From Cichorium intybus (taxonomy: Eukaryota; Streptophyta; Magnoliopsida; Asterales; Asteraceae), in assembly GCA_023525715.1 (NCBI GenBank), contig CM042011.1, positions 60,995,354-61,059,353 on the forward strand: a stretch of 64,000 nucleotides of DNA. Reading direction: 5' to 3'. Positions 13,928 to 25,739 of the stretch are shown here, piece after piece. The notes under the pieces were generated by a model. It had not been told where the DNA came from and did not search any database. It worked only from the letters and a program-made list of their open reading frames with translations. The translations under genes were made by a program, and so were the position numbers. Position 1 is the stretch's first letter; each line of letters starts with the position of its first letter.

Positions 13928-14378
13928 ATTTTGTGTTTGGATATTGTTTTGACCTTGTTGGGACTGTTTTCCTTTGCTGAAATCAGTAGCTAACTAGGTT
14001 AGTTTAGGTATTAAACATTAGCTAGTAACTGTTCAGTTAGGACCTTAGTTACTGGTTAGTTTATGCTTTGCTCAGTTTTGCTTAGTTTGGATGCCTTCAA
14101 TTGCTTATGATGCAGAGATGTACTTCTGATTTCAGAAAGTGACTAGGTTCATTTGAGCTTAGCTTAGCTTGGCTTGAGTTTGTTTTTATCACTGCTTTTG
14201 GTTGTTAGTAATTAGGAATATAGAAACTAATTCCTCTAACTGTAGCGTGACACTACTAGTTGGTAATTTATCATCTGGTCTAACTTGAAGCTCCTGTGGA
14301 TCGACCCTGACTACCACTGTACTGGTGTGTGTTAGGTATTTTCTTATTTTTGACCACATGACGACCGCTGTGATGTCA

Positions 14379-15038
14379 ACGGTATATAATTAAAATTACA
14401 TTCTAAAACCAGTTTAGAATTTCAAACCTTCAAGGCATGGAAGCAAGCACCACAAGTGTCGTGCCTCTAATGGCTCACACCCAGAACCAAGCAAGCAAGA
14501 AACAAGAGAGAAGAAGGAGAGGAACTCCTTAGAATGGCGTGGAATATGGGGTGGGGAGGGCCTTTATTTATAGTCTCAAGGTGATAAGTAATAAGGACTA
14601 TAACTGCCTTATTTAAAATCTTGATATGATAAGGCTTTTATCTAATAACTGAATCTACTTATCACTCCCATAAACAATACCAATACCATATGTAGAATTT
14701 GAAACCCATAAGGCCTTAGGCCTTGGTTTCGTCCAATCCGCATACACAACCGTAATAGTCTTTTGCTCAACTAGTGAACAATTACAATTCAGCCCCTACA
14801 CTTTTAATTAATCTAATTAATCCCAAAATTAATTCCAATTAATTTATGATCAATTATTAATTAAATATTATGATTTCTAATTAATATATTATTCTCATAA
14901 TATATTAATAAAACATATTTCTCTCTTTTTAAGTTGTCTTGTCCTCTGCTGGTTTTGATGGCAACCCAAAAGGACTGTGCTGCCATCAATCAAGTATATT
15001 CCTAAATTATAGTCATGGCTTAGACACCTAATCCAACA
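14379..15038 (-). repeat. Element B 3' LTR, left end removed by the Athila insertion
   Basis: It ends CCTAATCCAACA at 15038, as the LTRs of D do, followed by the polypurine tract (minus strand CAAGTGGGAGAC, 15039-15050). It resembles 53530-54184 but is clearly diverged. The outer end must lie left of the Athila element. Confidence 0.7.
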
Positions 15039-16151
15039 GTCTCCCACTTGGATAAGTCTATGACTATAATTCAATATAGCTTTTAAATTGACCAGCAAAT
15101 TGTAGCTTCCAAAAGCATGCTGCCAAACTCTGACCCAGTGAGTTCTGTATCCTAAGATAAGTGATCTTATGATCCTCCGTTCTACAAGATATCATTCGGA
15201 CTAGAAACATAGATTAGAATCAATCTCAGTCCAATACTATGTTTCCCGGTTCCATGATTTGTGATGATATAGGACTTCTAACTGAACACATCAATTTAGT
15301 CCTGGCTAGGTCTAGCACTATAAGTCAATCACCAAATCACCGAGTGGCCTACAGATATCGCTTTTCCCGTTAGGTAAAAAGGAATGAATAAACTTCGACT
15401 CATATGTTTGTGTCTTTTACTCATCAAATCGCGCACAACAATACGTTTTATAACATCGAGTTACCGATGCGTTTACACATTATCAATGCACAACCGACTT
15501 GTAAATTTCAACTCATATGTCTCCGTTTCAAGATCATAAGATGTTATCATCTCATAATTACTCGTGATATAATCCACGAAGTAATTCTCTGAGCACGGGT
15601 TGGTCCAATACTCAAATCTCCATTTCTAAGTACTCATGAACATCGCAGCAATACCATTGCTATGTCTAACTCTTTAGACAGTCTACAATTCAATTCATGA
15701 CAGTCTTAATTCACTACTTACTTCCAAAAGTATGAAAGACTGTGGACTTTTGAATAATCATATTATTCGGGAAGTAAAAAAACATGCAAAAGTGAAACAT
15801 AAAGATCTGACTGGCAGCTACTCCTGCTAATTACCAAGTCTCCACGAGGTAATCACCAAGTCAGATTAATTATAATACTGTTATATTTGTTTCTTGGTTT
15901 CTATTAAACTTTTAATTAAGATTTATATGTCTATATGACTTTCACTCTATCCATGTGTCCAAAATGTCTTACATTGATACACATTATTTGCAGATAATCC
16001 GATCGGACACTTTTCCGATGATTTCTCAATTTGTCATCTTGTCTTTCTCTCTCCTAATTCCATTCTGGAAATAGTGGTGTGTACTGTGACTTCTCATCGT
16101 TCTCGGGATCTTTAGTCCAGATGAATGCACCCTAAGACGATTTCAATGTGT

Positions 16152-16182
16152 TATGATGCGCCGGTAAACCACACGCGCTCTA
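16152..16182. repeat. Conserved-core hairpin B1 (weak)
   Basis: Core CGCCGGTAAACCACACGCGC; the inner arms TGATG and TATCAA pair only partly. It corresponds to D1 at 42291. Confidence 0.45.
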
Positions 16183-16259
16183 TCAATGCACCAATGAAAC
16201 TCTTTTAACCATGAAGTTCAAAGACTCTTTATAATCCCTGTGTCATGACCTTCCGATAC

Positions 16260-16610
16260 TCTTTCCCATGCATCTTGAATCTTATCAAGATCATACTCAT
16301 AATGGCTAGCTCTATAGTAACGATTTCATCTATCTGATAGATGTTTGTAACTACGTGAATATCTTGTATCTCCTTTAGATCATACCAGTTCATTGCACTT
16401 TGTAATGACAAGAAACTCTTTTGCCAAAGTCATGCATCTTGAATCTTATCAAGATCATAATTACAATGGCATGGTCTAAACTGATGATGTCATCTATATG
16501 ATAGATGCTTGTAACCACCTGAGTATGTTGTATCTGTTCTAGACTTTTCATAGTGAATGATCTCTTAATGCCAAGTCATTACACTTTGTAATGATAAGAG
16601 ACGTTTCCTA
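16260..16610. repeat. Tandem pair of about 165-bp hairpin units
   Basis: Two units (from about 16267 and 16431). Each starts with GCATCTTGAATCTTATCAAG, an inverted repeat of TCTTGA/TCAAGA, followed by a CATCTAT/ATAGATG stem and a CATT(A/G)CACTTTGTAATG stem. Eroded counterparts are at about 42680-42990 in element D. Confidence 0.65.
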
Positions 16611-16853
16611 GAAATGGTATGTAACTGACATACATTGATAGATAGATCACAACGACACTCCCACTGGCTTTGACACGTTTATAGGACTCTTTTAGACTAT
16701 CATAAAATCCAAACCTTTCTAACATGATTAAAGGACTCTTTTAGCCTATTCACAAAATCCAAACATTTGGTAAATTTTGAGAATCCAAATATCCTTTCTT
16801 GCGAGGTGCCCGTGAGATGAATCTCGAGGCTATGTACCTTTTGTATTGGCATG

Positions 16854-16918
16854 CTCTTTATGAGTCCCTATTTGTGTGCCGGTAAACCACACACGCTCCA
16901 CTAACGACTCACAAAGTG
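16854..16918. repeat. Conserved-core hairpin B2
   Basis: Core GTGTGCCGGTAAACCACACA within outer arms CTTTATGAGTC and GACTCACAAAG (one mismatch). It corresponds to D2 at 43268. Confidence 0.65.
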
Positions 16919-18029
16919 TATTTCTATCTATGTTGCTTTCTTTTGATGAGAGCGTTTCTTTCGGAATTAATTACTTGACTCTGAATATCTCCTCACTCAA
17001 CCAGATTTGATCTAAGCGTAAGTACATTTCTATCTATGTTGCTTTCTTTTGATGATTCAATTACTCTCACTAGTTCTTAGGTCAGGTGTAACATCAGTCA
17101 AATTATCACATAGATTGAGTCTCGCCCTTAGGTTCTCTTATTTGACAGCAACCAGGCTCACCAATGCTTCCAAGTAGTGGGATTGCTTATCCATACCAAC
17201 TTAGTGTTTTACCACTAATCTGTAAGTCACCCAGATCATAACGCCTTATGACGGTGACTAATACTACTGGTCTGCAAAGAGAAGGGTATGTCAGGTTTAA
17301 CAGGATTCTGATCCCTGGTTAAGTCTTAGTGGTGACTAGAGGTTCTTTCATTTGGCTAATCCTTGAACTCCTTCAGGATTACTCTTGCTCCCACAGTTTC
17401 ATTAGAATGTGAGTCCTTTCTAAAGGAACTCTTCTTTCATAAGTACTTGCGGGAAGACCAATGAAGTAACACTGCTGATCAGGTTCAGGCTAGTCATGAG
17501 GTTCGGACAAATGCTACATGACCCTGGACCCTCTATGTGCAAGTAAGGAAAACCCAACTTTACACTTCAGACAGTGTCTGTGCAACCTACTTAGTCTAAG
17601 AAGTGGTTGGAGTATGGTTTTGCGGTCTGACTGTTTGAATATTTAATTTATCGAAACTTATTGGAAGTGTTTCGAATACATCGAGGATCGAACTGTTTTG
17701 ACCAATGCTCAATCTTCTTCCCTAAGACACATTATAACCATTAATGTTCTTGGAAGAGGAGGAACTGTGAAACATTTTCTCAGTTTATGTTTTTCACTCA
17801 GACTATGTTGATCTTTATACTTCGTTTGAAGTCCTTGAATAGTTCAAGGTTTCAATCGTTCACTTATTCTGATAAGTGAAGTCATATTTGTCATACTGAT
17901 TGGCAAATAATACGAAGTATAATTAATTGTGGTTTTTGTTCGTAGATTCGAGCAATTCACTAATGTGTCCATTGCTCATCATCTTAATGTCTTTTACATC
18001 TCCATGTAAATTTATGACTTCGTTAATTT

Positions 18030-18215
18030 GTTCAAGATATGCACTCATCATTTGACTGTAAGTCAACTGATTCCAAAATCCTGTCCATTGGATATTTGGG
18101 TGATACATTTCTTGCAACAATTAATTTTATTAAGAACTCACTTCATCATGTGACTCCAAGTCAAATGATTCGAAATTCCTATCTATCTGGACCTTTGGTT
18201 GAAGCGATTCTTATA
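18030..18215. repeat. Tandem hairpin repeat, two units
   Basis: Two units of about 100 bp with TGACT(C/G)(C/T)AAGTCAA stems and a second motif ATCC.GGA followed by TTTGGTTGA. They match the three units at 47610-47880. Confidence 0.6.
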
Positions 18216-18704
18216 AAAGTTAACTGTAACAATCATAGAAAACACAATTTATAAATCCAATACACTTTGGATACAAGTTATTACTATTTATGCTTTCAAC
18301 ACATTCATATAACATTTCAAGGATAATTTAAAGAAAATCAAAATATCCTCAAACAATTTACTATATGATAACATTGTCATACGCATCTAATAGGCTAATA
18401 ACTAAATCAAATATCTAACTAAACTTCAAAAATGCATGAGCTCGAGATCCAATCTGAATATGCTCCTATACGTCAATGTCTCACACCCTACTGAGTCCTC
18501 ACATACAAGGCAAATGTGACTATCACATTCTGTATCAAGGAATTAAGGATCAGGAGTTTTGAGTTTTAGATACATCTGAGTTGCCAAACGATTCGGCTTT
18601 GGAGCATCCTCCAATCTTTCTGTGACTGTATCCTACCCTGCGGATTCCCAGTTTGAGACATCTTATAATGGTCCCGAAGCAGCAGAATCAGTGGACTTAA
18701 TCCC

Positions 18705-21611
18705 TGTAACACCCCTTTCTCAAACCATATTTAAACACAGTTTACATTAAATAAATATTCTACAACTCGTGACTAAGAAAAAGTCACTTAATTTTTTTTT
18801 TACAAACTTTATTCTCAAGGGGTAATTACAGACTGAACTCAAAAGCCATAATTTAAACTTATCTGTATTATACATATAGGTCCTAACTCCAGCTCCTGCT
18901 CATCTCACCTAAGTACATAGCATTTTAAAAAAAAATACGTGAGACATAAAGCCTCGTGAGTAATATGGGTTTAGACCCAAAACTTTTCTGTTCAAAACTT
19001 GAAATATTACAAGTAAACTGCTTTAAACTGACTTATGTAATAAATCTTAAAATTCTATTTCTTCTTTACTTTTAAACTCTATAAATACTTTCTTACTCAA
19101 AACTGTTTTCGTTTTCAAAAACTACTTTCTTTCTTAAAACTGATTTCTTTCTCATTTTCTGGTGACCAACTGAAACTCATGAATTAGTTTAATTTAATTC
19201 ATTCTGCTAGCTCTCCTCGCGGGACAGAACAGATCCATCCGCTAAGTTAAGCTCTTTCTGACTCCCCTTTGTGACTTGGAACAGATTCAAGCACAACGGT
19301 ATGCTAAGCTAGGCAACTACTTCGCGACGGGAGGTACCATCCCAGTAGTGTCTTCTGATCCCCCGATTATGTGGGTGATCCTAGTCCGGACAACTGGCTC
19401 TTACTTCTTTCTTTCTTTAATTATTATCACATTACATCTCAAATTGGTCAAACTGAAACACAATTTATAAATAACTCATACACTTTATAACTCTTTACTG
19501 AAAATACTTTCAAAACTGATTCTGACATCTTAGTTCACATAAGGAACTCCTTTCTAAATACTTTGCAAACTATACTTCTTTAAGAACTGAACTTCTTTAA
19601 AATCTCTTTTAGACACTTAGCTCTTAGAGCTACTTTCAAAACTGTTTCCAAACTTTAATATTTAAAAATATTTGGAAATCTCATTTTCTGAAAATATCAT
19701 TTTGCTATGTACTAGAAAAAATCCTCATAAAACTCACCTCGACTAGTTAAAGAAGTCTAACTAGAACTATCCCCGTCCTCGTCTCTCCTATTCATTGCCT
19801 TTTTACTTCTTAAATACCTAAGAAGTTTATTCACACTTTATTAATAACATGTTATACTTTAACAACATGTAAGGACTACTTTGTTATGTTCCACTAGGCT
19901 CATATCACAATATTTTTGTGATATTCATCCCTTAACACACTTTTTTACTTATTCTTATTATGTTTTAAATGCCATTTTATTGACCATTATACCCTTGGAA
20001 AGTCACCTACACAATTTAGACTCATTTTTCATGTTTCCATGCTCTATAACACTTATGGGATCAATTAGAGACCAAGGCTACATGTCTAGGGGCAAAATAG
20101 GCTCTTTTACCCTCATCAGTGGGTTACACGGCCGTGTAACTTTACCCATAATAGTTACACGGTCGTGTAACTCTCCCAGACCCTTCAAACTTCGAATTTT
20201 GCACTAAAAGTCATGTATCGGGCTCGTTTTAACTCCAAACTTCACCAAATTTTGACCATAGGTTCTATTGACCCTTTATTATGTTAAGAACATGTTTTCA
20301 CTTCTATTAAGTCTTATTTAGTCCATGACTTAATGATTAAGACCATAGGATGTCACAAGAGCTCTAAGGAAGCTCATATACACATCAACTCAAATTTTAA
20401 AGTCTAGTTTTGTCCATTTTCTATCCATATACTTATATAACAAATGGATGATTTAATTTAAGGTTTTTATAACCCAAAACATACTTTATTTAATTACCAA
20501 TTCATGATTTCCATTAGCCATTTCCATGGGTTTCATCCATGGAATCACCAATTCCATTCCACCCGACAAATTTCAGTTTTTTGTTCAAACTTTCATTTTA
20601 TTAATTGAAACTTTTAGGAAACCACTTCTAATGGTTTCTTCATACTTAAACATCATTTATGACTCATTTTAACCAACTCTTTATGTCAAATTAACATTTT
20701 GATCTTTAACTCAAATTTCTAGGGTTCAATTGCATATGAAATCACCAAACTTGATTTTAAGTTATCCATATGTTGGATAATGATCAAGATGTGATTAGAA
20801 ACATAAACCAACTACTTTTACTTGTTTTTAAACTATGGAATCATGGATTCCAAGTTTCTTCCAAAAATTTCCATTTTTGACATTTTTACCCAAAATCTGA
20901 AATTACTCAAATTTATCAACTAGGAATGATTTATTACTTCTATTATGACATACTAGATTTATCAAGAACCATTAAGGCTAACTTGTTCTTACAAACCCGT
21001 TAGTTAGGGTTCTTGAGCTCAAATTCCTATTTCTTGATTTTTAACACATTCAATGGTTACACTAGGTTTATATGATGACTAAGACACAAATTAAGGCTAG
21101 GAATCATAGGATAATCCTCCTCTAGCCACTGAAATTTCGAAGCTACAGTAACCCATATACGGGAAATGGGTTAAACAACCCTAAAAACATGTTTACTAAC
21201 CTTGTAAGGCTTGGAATTACTAATTGAAGGCTTAATTCTTCAATTCCCGTTGCAACCTTCAAGAATCTTCAAGAATGATCATTTGGGAGCTCTCTAGAAT
21301 CTGCTCCCGTTCATAATGAGGAGAAATCAGATTTTTCTCTCTATATATACTTGGCTACTTTGCCTAATTGACACTTTGGTCCCTCAAGTTCTATCTTTTC
21401 CACAATGGCACAAAAATTCATTTTATAACATTATAAGTTTTACTTTCTTTCATTCTTACCCCAAAATTATATTTTCTTTACATAGAAGTCATTTGTATGC
21501 CAAATGACCATTTTGCCCTTTTCTACCAATTTCTTCTATTATGGCATCATTCAACCCAAATTTTACATATGTTTATTTTATAGGTTTTACCATTATTTTC
21601 GGGTTCTTACA
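18705..21611 (-). repeat. Element C 3' LTR (left)
   Basis: 2907 bp, TGTAACACCCC...GGGTTCTTACA on the plus strand. Nearly identical to 25740-28645. Short frames in it (e.g. 19881-20207) recur in the partner only because the LTRs are copies. Confidence 0.93.
20123..20171. repeat. Paired palindrome in element C LTR
   Basis: GTTACACGGCCGTGTAAC (perfect 18-bp palindrome) and GTTACACGGTCGTGTAAC (one mismatch), 13 bases apart. The pair recurs in the other LTR at 27157-27205. Confidence 0.9.
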
Positions 21612-24600
21612 ATCACCCCTCCTTAAGAGGATTCCGTCCCCGGAATCTTTTCGTACTATACATGGTATGTATATATTTTTATAGGTATACTTCTTTTTTT
21701 TTTAGGGGATTGATCTTTCATTTCCCTCAACTTTCAATCTTTTAATTACATTTTTAGAAGTTTATACTCTTAGAGGTTATCCCTCTTCTAGACTTCTTCC
21801 TTATAAGAGATATACAAGTATCTCTTTAAAACCTTACATTTGCTTAAATAACCGAAATACATTTTTCGTCATTTTACTCTACTTTCTTTATAATATTTCA
21901 AAATACTTATAACATATTTAATACTTTTTTTTAAATGACCAAAATACTCTTTCAGTCATTTTTTTATCCGTTTCCTCAACTTTTGGTTGCTTGCTCATAC
22001 TTCACACTCTATGTTCTAATTATATTCCTTTTATCTCATTTCATTCATATACAAATCTCTTAGTAAAACTTATTTTACAAGGTGGTTTCGTACTTTCATA
22101 CTTTTATCAAAAATAGCAGTCTACTTTGTAATTCTTCTCATATCTTTACTAAAACTCATGAGATCATACTATTCATATTCTTTACTCATACCTTTTCCAA
22201 ATACCTTTTAATATTATTTATATTTATACAAAATTCCATAAATATGCTGAATCTTTTTTTGTAAAATTTTGTCCCTTAGTGGACATTTTACATTTTTTTT
22301 AATTCCATATTTTTTTCTTCACTTATCATATGATTTGTTTATCTATTCACAATCCTTTCTCTTCCTCATTTATCTACTCTTTTTACTCTTGAATACATAT
22401 TTTGTTGTTATTTCTTCTTGATGAAATTTTACAATTTCTACAATTCGTTTTTTTTTTTACAAAAGAATTGTCTCCTACTATTTTTTTTTTATATATAGGC
22501 TTTACCATATCTCATCTTTTATATTCTTCATTTCCAAATCTTTTAAACTATCATCTATTTTCCTTTATTTCTACTAACAACTGTCGACTTATTACCTTTC
22601 ATAAGGAATGCATTTTCCTCTTTTCGTTACACTTTACATTCTCATTTTCTGTCTGGGACAGAATCTGTCAAAACAGTATACTTTACATGAAAATCTACAT
22701 ATCTTACTCAACAAGGGTAGAAACGACCTACCGCTTTTTGTTTTAGAAACTAGGCATCAGTAGCTTTCTTTCTATGTATAATACATAATTTATTTGTTCT
22801 ATAAATTTGTACAGTTTCGTTGTTGAAGTTGATCTATTAGTTCTGTCAACTTCCTTATTTTCTACTCTTGATATTTGTACTATTAGTTATATACTTCTCT
22901 TTTTACTCCTTACTAGTTCCCATACGTTCACCATAAATTATTATCTTTTCTACTCTGTAACTTACATGTATTACTTTCTATAAATACATGTCTTATTTTA
23001 TCATGTACATATATTTCTTCCACATCTTGAGTTTTACTATTGACTCAATTATTATTTTTCTTCTTATTTCATAATTTATGAAATTTCACTTTCACATTTT
23101 ACATTTTAGCAATCTAAATACTTCTTTCATCTTCCTTTATTATTTATGAGATTTCAGTCTCATTTACTCATTACACTTACTAATATAATCATCTCTTTTC
23201 ATTTCCCAGCTTTCTTGTAGTACTCCTATGAGTACACTTCTTATCTTCTGAGATACTTCATGTATCATTCTCATCTTATTACACTTTTATGATGTTATCA
23301 TCTTGTGGTGTTATTGAGTTTCACAAATCATATTTATTAACTTCTTGATCACAAATGTCAAATTTTTTTTAAACTCTTGTCCCACTTTAGACTTTTACAA
23401 CTAAACTTTGTTTCTCTCTTTTATCTCTTGATTACTACTTGGTAATCCGACTCTTTTATCACATATATTATTTTATAATTTCAATCTCAATTTCTATATA
23501 CCTTCTACACGCTTCAAGTGGTTTCATGATTGCTTTCTAAGTTTGACTCTTATAGATAGTCAAAGCTGTCAAGAATTTAATTACCAACTTTATTTATTTT
23601 TGGTCATATTATGGTTCCAACTTAACACTGAGATGCAAACCATGGTCTCAAACCACTTTTTAACATACAATTACAAGTTTTTAATTATATAATATACTCG
23701 TACACATATACCTGATTCCCTTCGATATTCTTACTTTTATATTGTGTTCTTCTTTTCTTTTGTTTTTAGACATTTAAAAAAAAAACTTTATCTCACATAC
23801 TTTTACTTATAACTTTCTAGGCTTTAGGCCCAAATTTTCTTCCATTATATCTTTCACCATCTTTTCTACGTGTTTTAAGGCTACGTGCCTAACACATTAC
23901 TTTACTCATTTGATTCATACTTTATAGTATTCTATTTAGAATACTTATTTCGTAATCACTTTTATACTTTTATACCTTGTATAAGTCCCAAAACTTACTC
24001 ATTCTTTTATATATATAGTCTCATATCACCATATATATATTTCCTTGTATTTCATAGTTACTACCCATGTACTAACCATTATTCACAATCTTTGAATACT
24101 TTTACCCGTCACTTCCATTTAGAAGTAGTAACTTCATATCTCTTTATTTTAGTTCTTATCTCATCTTTGACTCTTTGTCTAATACTTATCTAGATATTCG
24201 CTTTTATTCTTTATCTCATATTATTTATGACTCTCGGTCATTTTTTTTCACATTCTTTCGGTTATCCTTTTATCATTCACAGTTCTTCTTATATGTAGAT
24301 TATATGGTCACTAAATCTGATTCCAATGACCATTTCTTTGATAACTGTCTTTATATTCTTCCCATTATCATCAATGTCTGTCTTATCTTTAACTTCTCGC
24401 CTAAACACTTGATTAGGCATTCAATCTCCATTTCTCAATTCATTTTCTTGCATTATAACAATGCAACTTACTCATGGTCTTTAACGATTTTTCATTTTTT
24501 TATTACTTTCTCATTCAGGTAACTTACTTTGTTATGTTACTCATTATAGTACACTTCAGACTTAGTTATTTGCTCCAACTATTAGATGTCTTTACTTGTC

Positions 24601-25739
24601 ATATTACTTTCGAGTTTGGAAGTCACGACTTCCCATTTCTTACGCTTTCATTTCTGTCCTTGATTCCTTATCTAATACTTGATTAAGTATTTTACTTTCG
24701 TTTTATATTAACATATTTAATCACAACTCTTTATATACACACCTTAATCTCTTGGTTGTCCATAGACAACACATCATACTACTTCTCAATATTTATTCTG
24801 TACTCTTTTTATACCTTTTTTGGGTTTGTCTACAATTACAAACCCAGTTCATTTCTTTTTTCTTTTCCCTGGTTAGGTGTTTTCATTCTTCTTTATTATA
24901 TGAGTTTTATTCATATTTATGTGTGTTCATATTCTTTTCCAATCTTTCTTTCTTTGGTCACTGTAGTGACATTACTTTTATTTTTATTCCATAATCATAA
25001 TTCGTTTCCGTTAGACAACGGAATTTTCAGTTATACTCTTTCTTTTATATTTGTACTATATACTCCATTACTCCCATTAAAATTTTCAATATATTTATAC
25101 CTTCTGGCCATGTCTCTTTTACTGGTTCCTTTCATACTGTCTCATGTTCCATTACATATACTTTATATTATTTCTCACATTATACGGTGGTTATCACAAC
25201 CACATATTTGAACTTTTCTTCGTCATTACCTTTTTATACTTGTCATCTTATTTTCAATACTCTTCACTCATATTTTCTTATGCTTTATTACGCATATACT
25301 TTATACTGATTCGTATAGGATATGGGGTTTTCCCCACTACATACTTCATATTTGTTACTTCATCTTTAACTCTTTCCTTTTATACTTTAGTATTTTCAGG
25401 CATACTTGATTTTATTACATAGGTATATCAAACCTATGCCCCTCAAACATTCTACACCCATCACTTACAGATTCACACGATTCCTGTGTGGTTCCACCAA
25501 ACTCAAATATATATCCTGTGATTATGATAGTACGGGCCCATATTATTATAACCACCTATACATATTTACTTCCAGCTTTACCACCAGGACTCATGTTCCA
25601 CTGTTTCGGGTTTACCTCCACTTCTACTTACTTTCAACTTCATATTTAAGTATGTACCCTACTTAACTCCTGCACAGTTTAAGTCTAGGTTCAAGTACTG
25701 ACACCTAGTTCGCTTAAACTATGGCTCTGATACCAAAAC
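21612..25739 (-). other. Element C interior, non-coding, strongly pyrimidine-biased
   Basis: Starts with the polypurine tract (complement at 21612-21626) and ends with the primer-binding site (TGGTATCAGAGC complement at 25724-25735). The plus strand is dominated by T and C for about 4 kb. The many 60-150 codon frames on this strand are low-complexity Phe/Leu/Ser/Tyr strings without domain features and are not genes. Confidence 0.8.

Larger units (their letters stand above)
15039..18704 (-). other. Element B non-coding region, rich in hairpins
   Basis: No coding frame. It aligns in order with 41208-44085 and 47236-48130 of element D. It contains many short inverted repeats: tandem units with GCATCTTGAATCTTATCAAG and a CATCTATC/GATAGATG stem (16260-16610), two conserved-core hairpins (16152 and 16854), and a tandem hairpin repeat (18030-18215). 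Confidence 0.6.

Noticed and set aside
19881..20207. 108-codon frame repeated at 26915-27241
   Set aside because: Duplicate presence is explained by the LTR pair of element C; the sequence has no protein features.
22082..25666. Many plus-strand frames of 60-150 codons in the interior of element C
   Set aside because: They are Phe/Leu/Ser/Tyr strings caused by pyrimidine bias, without domain features or a shared frame.
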